From positions 1-64,000 of the forward strand of contig JAHFQC010000021.1 in NCBI GenBank assembly GCA_023259375.1: a DNA stretch of 64,000 nucleotides, read 5' to 3'. A model generated the notes under the pieces. It did not search any database and had not been told where the DNA came from. It worked only from the letters and a program-made list of their open reading frames with translations. Positions 43,327 through 51,745 of this stretch are shown here, one piece after another (the first letter of the stretch is position 1; each line of letters begins with the position of its first letter). The position numbers and the translations under genes were made by a program. This stretch comes from Alphaproteobacteria bacterium (GTDB lineage: Bacteria; Pseudomonadota; Alphaproteobacteria; Micropepsales; Micropepsaceae).

Positions 43327-44712
43327 ATGATCCGATTTGCTTTCTTTGCCGCCGCGCTGGCGCTCTTCGCGATGTCGGCAATCGCGGCCGCAACGGCAGA
43401 ACCCGTGCGCTACGATCTCAAGGCGCTGATCGAACCGGATGCCGGCAGTGTCGCCGTGCGCAGCACGGTCGCAATGCAGATCGATCCCAGTGCGCGGCAA
43501 ATCACGTTCGCTCTGCATCGCAGCTTTGTGGTCCATACGCTGAAGGTAGACGGCGTGCCGGCGAAGTTTTCGTATCAAGCAGTCGATGCCACGCCGTTCA
43601 ATCCGGCGGCGCGCAATGTCGTCGTCGATCTGCCGGCGCGCGCCGCCGCGGTCGTGAAGATGGATATCGCCTACGACGGCGAGCTGGAGACGCTGCCGGA
43701 ATGGGGCGCTTCACCGGACCGGAAAACGCTGGCGATGGACGATCAGGTGAACAGCCGGATGGTCCAGCTCGCGAGCTATTCCGCCTGGTATCCGCAATTC
43801 GCGCCGTTCGGCCGTCATTTCCAGACTGAAATGGAAATCTCGCTGCCAAAAGGATGGACGGCGGTGAGCGGCGGCACCAAGCGCGACGTGCCGTCGAAGG
43901 GACGGGCGGTGACGCATTGGTCGGTGCAGGACAATTTCGATCTCGCCTTCGCCGCGGCGCCCAACTTCAAAATCGTCAAGACAAACAGCTCCGGCGTGAA
44001 CATCGAAATCTATCACACCCAGATGCCCGAGAAGGTGATCGCAGGCGAGAGCACCGATCTCTCGGCCATGACCGCGTTTTTCAGCGGCGCATTCGGTGAA
44101 GCGAAAGTCCCCGGCGGCACGATCCGCCATGTCTATTCGCCGATGAAGAAGGGGCAGGGGCGTGCGGGTATTGCCCGCGCCGGCGTCATCATCACATCCG
44201 AGGGGCGGGTGCTGGAAGCGATGGCGGGGGACCCGAACTACACCTTGCTGCAGGACATCGCCCACGAGGTCGCGCATTTCTGGTGGCATTTCGGTTCGGG
44301 GCAGGGCGACTGGGTCAATGAAGCCTTTGCCGAATATTCCTCGGCGCTGGCGGTGCGCGAGATCGGTTCCAAGGGGCGGTTCGAAAGCGTTCTCGCCAAC
44401 TATCGCAAGTGCGTCGCCGGGTTGCCCGCCACTGCGCCGTCGCTGGCCACGGTTCCGCAGCAGGGCGGCGACTTCTATGTGCGCTACTACAAAGGCTCGC
44501 TGATGCTCGACGACTTCCGCCGCATCATGGGCGATGACGCCTTCATCGCCGCCGCGCGCGAGTTCTACCAGACCTACAAGAACACACCGACCGGCACTGC
44601 CGAGTTCCGCAGCTTCTGGCGCGCGCGCATCGACGGCGCCCGCGTGGACGCGTGGCTCGATCAGGGCGGATCGGCGCTTCCTACCAGCGCTGATGCACGT
44701 GCGGCGCAATGA
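43327..44712 (+). CDS. Exported M1-like (gluzincin) metallopeptidase homologue, second copy
   Basis: 461 residues with a signal peptide (about 1-24). Zinc motif HEVAHFWW, then 14 residues to NEAFAEYSS, then YYKGSLML in the M1 Y-KG position. No GxMEN. The overall plan matches the 40746 protein, but sequence identity is low and the spacing of the third zinc ligand differs (14 against 16; classical M1 is 18). A Cys in NYRKCVAGL may be single. Its 3' end overlaps the convergent aldo/keto reductase gene by 32 bp. Confidence 0.82.
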   Translation: MIRFAFFAAALALFAMSAIAAATAEPVRYDLKALIEPDAGSVAVRSTVAMQIDPSARQITFALHRSFVVHTLKVDGVPAKFSYQAVDATPFNPAARNVVVDLPARAAAVVKMDIAYDGELETLPEWGASPDRKTLAMDDQVNSRMVQLASYSAWYPQFAPFGRHFQTEMEISLPKGWTAVSGGTKRDVPSKGRAVTHWSVQDNFDLAFAAAPNFKIVKTNSSGVNIEIYHTQMPEKVIAGESTDLSAMTAFFSGAFGEAKVPGGTIRHVYSPMKKGQGRAGIARAGVIITSEGRVLEAMAGDPNYTLLQDIAHEVAHFWWHFGSGQGDWVNEAFAEYSSALAVREIGSKGRFESVLANYRKCVAGLPATAPSLATVPQQGGDFYVRYYKGSLMLDDFRRIMGDDAFIAAAREFYQTYKNTPTGTAEFRSFWRARIDGARVDAWLDQGGSALPTSADARAAQ

Positions 44713-45667
44713 GGCGTTCGTAGACGGAGCGGGCCGCAGCCATGGTATCGTTCGACAGCGCGGGCAGGGCAGCAGCAGCGGCATTGGACTTCGCCTGTTC
44801 GGCATTGCGGGCGCCGGGGATCACCACTGTGACGGCCGGATCCATCAGGATCCAACGCAGCGCGAACTGCGCCATCGACGCGCCTTGCGGCACCAGCTTG
44901 CGCAACTCTTCGACCGCATGGAGCCCCACTTCGAACGGCACGCCGGCAAAGGTCTCGCCGACATCGAACGCTTCGCCATGGCGGTTGAAGGCGCGATGAT
45001 CGTCGGCCGCGAAGCGCGACGCCGCCGTGATCTTGCCGGTGAGAAGGCCGCTGGCCAGCGGCACGCGCGCGATCACTGCGATGTTCTTGCGGGCGGCTTC
45101 CTTGAAGAACAGAGAGGCCGGGCGCTGGCGGAACATGTTGTAGATGATCTGCACCGACACGACGCCCGGATATTCGATCGCCTTCAATGCTTCTTCGACT
45201 TTCTCGACGCTGACGCCATAGGCTTTGATCTTGCCGGCCTGTTGCAGATCGTCCATCGCCGCGAACAGTTCGGGCCGGTAGAAGGCTTCGGTCGGCGGGC
45301 AATGCAGCTGCACCAGATCGAGCGCCTCGACGCCGAGATTGGCCAGGCTGCGATCAATAAAGGCTTCGAGGTTCTTGCGGTTATAGCCCTCGGTCGTGTG
45401 CGGATTGAGCCGGCGTCCGGCTTTGGTTGCCACGAACGGGCGGGTACCTTTGCGCTCCTTTAGCACCTCGCGGATGATCGTCTCGGAGCGGCCATCGCCG
45501 TAAACGTCGGCGGTGTCGACGAACGTCACACCGGCATCGAGCGCGGCGTTGAGGGCGGCGCGTCCGTCCGCTTCGCTGACTTCGCCCCAGGCGGAGCCGA
45601 TCTGCCAGGCGCCGAAACCGATTTCGCTGACGCTGGCGGGCAATCTGCCGAACGGACGTGACTGCAT
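44681..45667 (-). CDS. Aldo/keto reductase
   Basis: 328 residues. NAD(P)H-dependent reductase with the catalytic tetrad visible: Asp and Tyr in FVDTADVYGDG, Lys in VATKAG and His in LVQLHCPP. GASMAQFALRWILMDPAVTVVIPGARNAEQ is the family C-terminal coenzyme-binding region. It resembles the general-stress YhdN/IolS group. Substrate unknown. It lies 77 bp downstream of the esterase gene, same strand. Confidence 0.95.
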   Translation of the reverse strand: MQSRPFGRLPASVSEIGFGAWQIGSAWGEVSEADGRAALNAALDAGVTFVDTADVYGDGRSETIIREVLKERKGTRPFVATKAGRRLNPHTTEGYNRKNLEAFIDRSLANLGVEALDLVQLHCPPTEAFYRPELFAAMDDLQQAGKIKAYGVSVEKVEEALKAIEYPGVVSVQIIYNMFRQRPASLFFKEAARKNIAVIARVPLASGLLTGKITAASRFAADDHRAFNRHGEAFDVGETFAGVPFEVGLHAVEELRKLVPQGASMAQFALRWILMDPAVTVVIPGARNAEQAKSNAAAAALPALSNDTMAAARSVYERLIAPHVHQRW

Positions 45668-45744
45668 GGTCGCTGCTCCTGGGTGTTCAGGCGCGAGGTA
45701 GCAGTGCGGCGCCTGAGCCGCAAGCAGGCCGTGGTCGAGGAACG

Positions 45745-46836
45745 CTATTGCTTCAGGTGTTTGTCAAAGAATTTGACGATCACGTCCTGGGCTTCCCGTC
45801 CTTCGGGAATTTCCGAGCGGCCGATGAAGGCGTGCCACATGCCATCCCAGACATGCAGGTCGGCTTCGACGCCCGCTTTGACCAGTTCGCGCTGGGTATT
45901 GGCGGCAGTGCTCATCTCGTCCGACCGCGTGCCGGTGATGAGCAGCGTCGGCGGGAATTGCTTAAGGACTTCCGGCGATACGATGGGCGACATCAGCGGC
46001 GAGTTGAGATCGGCGCTGCCGTAGTAGGGCGCCTCGTCGTAATGCAGCGGCTTGCGCGGATCGGGCGGCGTGTTGCCCAGCAATCCGGGGACGAAGAATA
46101 GCGAATCTCCGGCCCATTTGGCATCGGCGCCGGCGCACAGAATGCCGATCGCGCCGGGGCGGGGCAGTTTCTCTTTCTGGAACCACGCCGTCGCTTGCGC
46201 CGTGAGCAGCCCGCCGGCGGAACAGCCGTAGATGCCGATGCCTTGCGCCGGATAGGTTTTGAGCAGCGCCTTGTACGCGGCGGTGACGTCTTCGCTCGCG
46301 GCGGGGAACTGGTGCTCCGGCCCCATCCGGTAATCGAGCGACACCACTTTGATCTTCAGTTTCGCGGCGACCGGAATGACGTCCATCATGCCGAAATTGA
46401 TCGCGTCGCCCGCAATGAAGGCGCCGCCGTGCAGGCCGATCAGCACGCGATGGCGATTGCGCGGTGCGATTCCGTCCCGGGGAGTCACCACCACGGCATG
46501 AATGCCGCCGACCATTTCTTCCTTGAGATCGACGCCGAACTGCTCCTGCAGCTTTTTGACGATCGGTACGTATCTGGCGCGGATTTTCTCGCGCGCCTTG
46601 GTCATGTCGGGCGGGCCATCGGGTTGAGGGGCTGCGGGTTGGGCGGCTGCCGGCGGCTTGGGACGCAGGGTTTCGAGCAAGGCCGCTTTGGCTTCCGGAC
46701 TCATCCGCTCGGGCAGGGGCTGCTGGAAGGCCGGCACCTGCAGAATGCCGTTGGCGTCGACCTTTTCCGCCGGATCGGCGTACGCGGTGACGGAAATCAG
46801 AACGGCAGCGGCCAACGCCGTTACGCACTTGCCCAT
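45745..46836 (-). CDS. Exported alpha/beta hydrolase (HSL family esterase)
   Basis: 363 residues with a signal peptide (MGKCVTALAAAVLISVTAYA). The oxyanion-hole motif HGGAF and the nucleophile elbow GCSAGG place it in the hormone-sensitive-lipase family. The acid lies in ITGTRSDEMS, the His in WDGMWHAF. A Pro/Ala-rich linker at about 50-75 precedes the fold. Probably a periplasmic esterase. ATG 46836 with GAGGGA upstream is preferred to the ORF start at 46872. Divergent from the five-gene operon. Confidence 0.92.
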   Translation of the reverse strand: MGKCVTALAAAVLISVTAYADPAEKVDANGILQVPAFQQPLPERMSPEAKAALLETLRPKPPAAAQPAAPQPDGPPDMTKAREKIRARYVPIVKKLQEQFGVDLKEEMVGGIHAVVVTPRDGIAPRNRHRVLIGLHGGAFIAGDAINFGMMDVIPVAAKLKIKVVSLDYRMGPEHQFPAASEDVTAAYKALLKTYPAQGIGIYGCSAGGLLTAQATAWFQKEKLPRPGAIGILCAGADAKWAGDSLFFVPGLLGNTPPDPRKPLHYDEAPYYGSADLNSPLMSPIVSPEVLKQFPPTLLITGTRSDEMSTAANTQRELVKAGVEADLHVWDGMWHAFIGRSEIPEGREAQDVIVKFFDKHLKQ

Positions 46837-46990
46837 GTTTGTCCCTCGAACAACGCCCGCGCCTTGTAGCATCGCCGAATGTCCTCCCGCTTCACGTCGA
46901 TGTGATGGCCGCGCGCCTTTCGGGGGCGTGCAGAGGCGACCCGCTATGTTACATTACGAATATATACCTATTGCCGTTTTTCGAGAAATA

Positions 46991-47009
46991 CATATTGATA
47001 ATCGATATG
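46991..47009. promoter_or_regulatory. Imperfect palindrome in the promoter region of the five-gene operon
   Basis: CATATTGATAATCGATATG is a 19-bp near-palindrome in a markedly AT-rich stretch (46950-47030), 31 bp before the first start codon. It is a reasonable binding site for the XRE regulator encoded in the operon, but no second copy supports it. Confidence 0.4.
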
Positions 47010-47039
47010 TTCGCATTGTCTCTCGATAAGGAGGGTCCC

Positions 47040-47279
47040 ATGAATACCCGTCAGGCCGCGTTGGGCGCAGGAGTGGCCGTCCTTTTGGTGTTCGGCGCCG
47101 ATGCCAATCCGGCTGGCGCCCAGGTAGCGACGGCGCTCCAGGCGTCGGCATCACAACCTGCCTGCGGCGGGATCAAAGAGGCGGTGCGCGACGCGGCAAA
47201 GCACGCCGGCACTGTCGTGCTCGATGTGGCGCTCGACGCCGCGGGCGAGCTTTTGGCGCGCGCCAAACAGATTTTCTAG
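47040..47279 (+). CDS. Small exported protein at the head of the DUF2975/XRE/protease operon
   Basis: 79 residues. Signal peptide of about 27 residues (LGAGVAVLLVFGADANPAGA), leaving a mature peptide of about 52 with one Cys (QPACGGIKEAVRD) and an amphipathic helical C-terminus (VVLDVALDAAGELLARAKQIF). Strong SD AAGGAGGG precedes ATG 47040. Seven to nine bases separate it from the next gene, so it belongs to the operon. No known family; candidate ligand, substrate or effector of the downstream membrane protein and proteases. Confidence 0.65.
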   Translation: MNTRQAALGAGVAVLLVFGADANPAGAQVATALQASASQPACGGIKEAVRDAAKHAGTVVLDVALDAAGELLARAKQIF

Positions 47280-47288
47280 GAGGGGATG

Positions 47289-47951
47289 ATGAAAGACACA
47301 CGCTGGATCGCCCGGCTGCTGAAATGGCTTTTCGTGGTTTGCATGGTCGGCTGCGCCATCGGTGCGGCGGCTGTGGCGCTTGTCATGGTGATCGATCCGA
47401 AGCTGTCCAGCCTGGGCGGCAATGCGCATTTCAATTTCGACATTCTGGGCCAGGGCGGAACCGTGACACTGTCGAACAAGACCGCGGCGGCCGACTGGAT
47501 GCGCGGCAACGTGCATGTGCAGGTCAACGATGCCAACGGACTGTTCGAGGTGATCAAGCATCACGGCTTGCTGCTGGCGCTGATGTTCACGGTTTTCTAT
47601 GCGGTGCTGTTCGATCTTCTGCGCCGCCTGTTCCGCAATGTCGTGCGCGGCGATAGTTTTACCCGCAATACCCTGCGGCTGGTGCAGGTCATCGGCTTGG
47701 CCCTGGTGGTGTTCTCGTTCGTGTCGGCGGCCGCCGAGGGCTGGTTCTATTTCGCCCTAACCGATTACCTGACCCATCACGCCTCGGCCACCTTGGCGGG
47801 CTCGCCGGTGCCGGGTAACACATTCGACTTCGACAGCGAGGGCGGCGGCGTCTTCAACTCGCTATTCCTGACGGGGCTGCTGGTGCTGGCGTTGTCGGAA
47901 GTGTTCCGCCAGGGATTGGTGCTAAAGAACGAGAACGATCTGACGGTTTGA
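47289..47951 (+). CDS. DUF2975 membrane protein
   Basis: About 220 residues, four TM helices (about 10-35, 95-115, 135-160, 190-210) with one soluble loop after TM1 (SSLGGNAHFNFDILGQGG). RRLFRNVVRGDSFTRNTLRLVQVIGLALV is the DUF2975 signature. DUF2975 genes are typically followed by a small XRE regulator (the Bacillus yoaS/yozG arrangement), as here, and may act as its membrane partner. ATG 47289 suits the AGGAGG spacing better than ATG 47286. Confidence 0.85.
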   Translation: MKDTRWIARLLKWLFVVCMVGCAIGAAAVALVMVIDPKLSSLGGNAHFNFDILGQGGTVTLSNKTAAADWMRGNVHVQVNDANGLFEVIKHHGLLLALMFTVFYAVLFDLLRRLFRNVVRGDSFTRNTLRLVQVIGLALVVFSFVSAAAEGWFYFALTDYLTHHASATLAGSPVPGNTFDFDSEGGGVFNSLFLTGLLVLALSEVFRQGLVLKNENDLTV

Positions 47952-47953
47952 CG

Positions 47954-48187
47954 ATGGCGATCAAACTCAACCTCGACCGGGTGATGTTCGAACGGAAGAT
48001 CAGTCTGACCGAACTGGCCGAACGGATCGGCATCACCCTGGCCAACCTCTCGATCCTCAAGAACAACAAGGCGCGTGCGATCCGCTTTTCCACGCTGGAT
48101 GCCTTGTGCCGCACGCTCAACTGCCAGCCGGGCGATATCATCGAGTGGGTTCCGGGTGAGCCCGAAAAGGACGACGATCATGAATGA
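47954..48187 (+). CDS. XRE family regulator (YozG-like)
   Basis: 77 residues, almost only an HTH: IKLNLDRVMFERKISLTELAERIGITLANLSILKNNKARAIRFSTLDALCRTLNCQPGDIIEW. This is the short HTH type paired with DUF2975 proteins. It starts two bases after the DUF2975 stop (a TTG at 47948 overlapping that stop is an alternative) and overlaps the next gene by eight bases. Likely autoregulator of this operon. Confidence 0.92.
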   Translation: MAIKLNLDRVMFERKISLTELAERIGITLANLSILKNNKARAIRFSTLDALCRTLNCQPGDIIEWVPGEPEKDDDHE

Positions 48188-49475
48188 CACGGGCTGGCGC
48201 CGCTGGGGACTTGCGGCGATGGGGTTTTGTACGGCTTTGCTGATGACGCAGGCCGTGAACGCCGAGCCGGTGCTGAATGCCGAAACCGCCAGGACGGTTT
48301 TCACCGAAGCCAAAGCGGTCTCCGACAAGGACGGCGGAGCGCTATGGGGCATGACGCTGTTCGGCCCGATGATGATCGTCGATCCCGATACGAGGAAGTT
48401 GATCGCCAGCGTACCGGACGACACGTTGAAAGCCGAGGGCGGGGTCTTTGTCGGCACGATGCCGAAGGACATGCTGCCCGCCAACACGGCGCTCGACTGG
48501 CACGGCAAGCGCTGGACCATGCTGGAATGGCCGGTCTGGGGCAATCGGCAGGAACGGGCGCGTCTTCTGGCGCACGAACAGTTCCACCGCCTGCAGCCGG
48601 CGTTGCATCTGGCGCCGACCGAGGCCGCCAATCCGCAGCTCGATACGCTGGAGGGCAGGCTGTGGCTGCAGCTCGAATGGCGGGCACTGGCGGTGGCGCT
48701 CACCTCCTCGGGCAAGGCGCGCACCGAGGCCATCCGCGATGCGCTGGCGTTTCACGACCGTCGCGATGTTCTGTTCGCCGGAGCTTCCGCGCACGAACGC
48801 GGTCTTCTGCTCAACGAAGGCGTGGCCGAATACACCGGCATTCGCGTTGCATCAGCCGACACGGCGTCGGCACAGTGGATCGCGGCGGGCAAACTGCTCT
48901 CGAGTAAAGAAAAGACCTGGGTGCGGTCGTTTCCATATGTTTCAGGCCCCGCCTATGGCTTGCTTCTTGATGCGTATGCGCCGGGCTGGCGGGCCAAGCT
49001 GACTGCGCAATCCGATCTTCCTTCACTGCTGGCTGCGGCACTGCCGAAAGCTGCGCCGGTGAATGCGTTGGCGCGCGCCAAGCGCTATGGCGAGGCCGAA
49101 CTGCGTCTCGCCGAGACCGAACGGGCGGCGGAAAACGAAGCGGTGCGCAAGGCCTATCGCGCCAAGCTGATCGACGGGCCGGTCCTGGTTCTTCCCAATC
49201 TGGGCCAGCACTTCAACGTCAGCTTCGATCCGCGCGAACTGGTGCCGCTCGACGAAGCGGGGACCGTCTATCCCACTATCACGGTCAGCGACGACTGGGG
49301 TTCGCTCTCGGTCAAGGAAGGTGCACTGATGTCGCCGGATTGGCAGCGGATCACCGTGTCCGCGCCCTCTGACGCCAAGACGCTCGCAGGAGCCGGCTGG
49401 AAACTGGAACTGGCGGCAGGCTGGAAACTGGTTCCCGCGGAAAAGCCGGGCAGCTTCACGGTGAAAAAGGACTGA
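48180..49475 (+). CDS. Exported gluzincin-like protein with HEQFH and NEGVAEY motifs
   Basis: 431 residues with a signal peptide (about 1-28, ending in VNA-EP). It has LLAHEQFHRLQPAL (HExxH) near residue 140, LLNEGVAEYTGI near 212, and SGPAYGLLLDAY further on: the same order of zinc-site elements as in M1-like enzymes but with an insert of about 70 residues between the zinc helices. The C-terminal about 130 residues are beta-rich. I do not recognise a named family. It overlaps the XRE gene (ATGA-type), and the aspartic protease gene starts two bases after its stop. Confidence 0.75.
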   Translation: MNDTGWRRWGLAAMGFCTALLMTQAVNAEPVLNAETARTVFTEAKAVSDKDGGALWGMTLFGPMMIVDPDTRKLIASVPDDTLKAEGGVFVGTMPKDMLPANTALDWHGKRWTMLEWPVWGNRQERARLLAHEQFHRLQPALHLAPTEAANPQLDTLEGRLWLQLEWRALAVALTSSGKARTEAIRDALAFHDRRDVLFAGASAHERGLLLNEGVAEYTGIRVASADTASAQWIAAGKLLSSKEKTWVRSFPYVSGPAYGLLLDAYAPGWRAKLTAQSDLPSLLAAALPKAAPVNALARAKRYGEAELRLAETERAAENEAVRKAYRAKLIDGPVLVLPNLGQHFNVSFDPRELVPLDEAGTVYPTITVSDDWGSLSVKEGALMSPDWQRITVSAPSDAKTLAGAGWKLELAAGWKLVPAEKPGSFTVKKD

Positions 49476-49477
49476 CG

Positions 49478-50719
49478 ATGATACTCAAGGGGCGTTTTCT
49501 GGCAGCCGCGGTTGCCGGGCTGGTATTGGCGTGTTCTGCGTCGGCGGAAACGCCGGTCGAAGCCGCCATCAGGGGCAACGACGTGACTGCGCTGGACGCG
49601 CTGGCCGTCAGCGCAGCCTCTGCTGACGAGCGCGCGCTGGCACGAGGAACGGCACTGGCGCTGCGCCATAAAGATTCGGCGGCACTGGCGCTGCTGCAGC
49701 CGCTCGGCAAGCATGCTGCCAATCCCGCCATCGCGGTGGCGGCCGATCTCGGGGCGGCGGCTGTCTTCTTGCGCCAAAGCCGGTTCGCCGAAGTTTGCCG
49801 CATGTACGCGTCTGTCGAAGCCCTGAAACAGCCGCTCGATCACGATCAGATGCAGACCTACGGCTTCGCCAAACTGCTGACGCACGAAAAGCCGATGGCC
49901 GTGAAACGCCGTGCCGCCGGACGCCTTGCGGTGACGCGGGATATGGCGGGCTTGGCGCGCGTTCCGGTTTCCGCAGGCGGCGCGACCGTCGATGCAATCG
50001 TCGATACCGGCGCAGGATTTTCGACGCTGACCGAAAGCGCCGCCAAAAAGCTTGGCGTTCGTTTGGTGGCGGGAACCGCGACGGTGAAATCGACCACCCG
50101 GGACGATCTTCCCGCCCGCCTCGGCATTGCCGCGAAGCTTCAGTTCGGCGATGCGGTGCTGACCGATGTCGTGTTCATCGTCCTGCCCGATAGCGCGCTC
50201 AGCTTCGCCGAAGGCAAGTACACGATCGACGTCATCATCGGTTTGCCGGTGTTCGAAGCGTTGGGCCGTCTCGAACTGGCGCGCGAGGATCGCGAACGGC
50301 TTTATTACGGCGCCAAGCCGGGCGCAGCGCCGGAGCCGTCGAACCTGCTGCTGGACGGCGTGCAGCCGATCATCTTGGCGAGGGCCGGGGATGCCAATCT
50401 GCGCCTGTTCGTCGATACCGGCGCCAATACCACCGATCTCAACAGCTCGGCGGGACGCGAATTCCCGGCGCTGATGACGGGCGCGGTCAAAGCCAAATCC
50501 AATCTCGGCGGGGCGGGCGGCGTTCTCGAGGATGCCGACGCGATGAAAATCCCGGCGCTGACGCTTTCGGTCGGCACGCGCAATTTCGATCTCAAGGCGG
50601 TGACGGTGCGCTCGAAGGCGATCGACGGCCACCACGGCGATATCGGCCAGGACCTGCTGCAGCAGGGCAAGCGCTGGGCGTTCGATTTCAACGCGATGAG
50701 CTTCAGCGTTTCGGAGTGA
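49478..50719 (+). CDS. Exported two-domain retropepsin-like aspartic protease
   Basis: 413 residues with a signal peptide (cleaved after ASA). A helical repeat region (25-140) is followed by two retropepsin-like domains, each with a catalytic DTGA: AIVDTGAGFSTLT near 170 and LFVDTGANTTDLN near 310. Retropepsins act as dimers of one-Asp domains, so the duplication could give a self-contained active enzyme. It closes the five-gene operon. Its 3' end overlaps the opposing methyltransferase gene by 17 bp. Confidence 0.85.
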   Translation: MILKGRFLAAAVAGLVLACSASAETPVEAAIRGNDVTALDALAVSAASADERALARGTALALRHKDSAALALLQPLGKHAANPAIAVAADLGAAAVFLRQSRFAEVCRMYASVEALKQPLDHDQMQTYGFAKLLTHEKPMAVKRRAAGRLAVTRDMAGLARVPVSAGGATVDAIVDTGAGFSTLTESAAKKLGVRLVAGTATVKSTTRDDLPARLGIAAKLQFGDAVLTDVVFIVLPDSALSFAEGKYTIDVIIGLPVFEALGRLELAREDRERLYYGAKPGAAPEPSNLLLDGVQPIILARAGDANLRLFVDTGANTTDLNSSAGREFPALMTGAVKAKSNLGGAGGVLEDADAMKIPALTLSVGTRNFDLKAVTVRSKAIDGHHGDIGQDLLQQGKRWAFDFNAMSFSVSE

Positions 50720-51653
50720 GGACGTAATCGATGTTGTTGGTGAGGAGTTCTTCCTCACTGTAGTCCTTCAGTTCGGCGCGGACTTCCGGCGTCAGGTACT
50801 CGCGGCCCAGGCCGTAGTCGATCGGTGCCTTCTCGGCGATGCAAAGATATTTGCCGAAGATCTCTTCGTAATCGGCCAGCCGCATCTGATTGAGATAGGA
50901 ATTCGCCGGGAAACGGTTCTGGCGCAGATGGTCCCACGGCGGCGCTTTGCGGACGAAGCGCTCGCCCAGCCGTTCCTTGTACCATTCGGGAAGATGGCTG
51001 CCGCTGATGCCGGTGAAGAGGTCGGGCCGGATCATCGCCACCCCGTTCGGCGCCAGCGCTCCGGCCATTGCCTTGACGATGGCGTCCACCTGCGGCTGCG
51101 GGATGTGTTCGAACACGTCGACCGAATAGATAAAGTCGAAATGGCCCGCTGCGGCCCAGAACGCCGGATCGGCCGCATTGCGGATCGCAAGGCGCGTGGG
51201 GAAGTCACCCCAGAACGGAGCGTTGGGCTTGAGCTTGCCGCCCGCGACCAGTGTGTCGTGCATCGCAGCGTACTGGCGCCGGTCGAGCACGAGATACCGC
51301 ACCGCCGATTTCAGCGCCCGTTCGATCCCGTTGGTACGGGCCATACGGACCAGTCGCGCCGGCGAGAACCGCAGCAACGGATAATCGAGATCGATGCCGG
51401 TGACGTCGACGCCGTGATGATGGAGCCACAGCATCCGCATCGGCCGTGTGCCGTAGCCGATTTCCAACACCCGGCAGTCCGCCAGCGCCTTGCCGCAATA
51501 GCGGCGGGTGAGGGCATCGCCTTGGGCGTACAGCGCTTCGAGCGGGGCGAAGAACGAGGCGTCGACCTCCTGGTCCAGCCGCATCGCCAGCAGCGCCGCG
51601 TCCTCGCGGAGCTTGTTCAACCACGGCATCGAGATCGATGAGGCAGACCGCAT
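50703..51653 (-). CDS. SAM-dependent methyltransferase
   Basis: 316 residues, class I fold: motif I VLEIGYGTRPMRMLWLHHHG, the acidic residue in VTGIDLDYPLL, and FDFIYSVDVFEHIPQPQVDAIVKAM. The central insert between motifs (about 110-160) and the long C-terminal region with EWYKERLGERFVRKAPPWDHLRQNRFPANSYL are like methyltransferases encoded in polysaccharide or secondary-metabolite loci. Substrate unknown. Likely monocistronic; the gene beyond it is also minus strand but lies further downstream. Confidence 0.82.
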   Translation of the reverse strand: MRSASSISMPWLNKLREDAALLAMRLDQEVDASFFAPLEALYAQGDALTRRYCGKALADCRVLEIGYGTRPMRMLWLHHHGVDVTGIDLDYPLLRFSPARLVRMARTNGIERALKSAVRYLVLDRRQYAAMHDTLVAGGKLKPNAPFWGDFPTRLAIRNAADPAFWAAAGHFDFIYSVDVFEHIPQPQVDAIVKAMAGALAPNGVAMIRPDLFTGISGSHLPEWYKERLGERFVRKAPPWDHLRQNRFPANSYLNQMRLADYEEIFGKYLCIAEKAPIDYGLGREYLTPEVRAELKDYSEEELLTNNIDYVLTPKR

Positions 51654-51745
51654 GAAATTCCCCGCAAAACCGTTGCGCCGCCCGGCTGGCAGCCACTGCC
51701 GCCGAGACTAGAGCGGTTGGGTAAATGGAGGCTGAAGTCGGCGCA

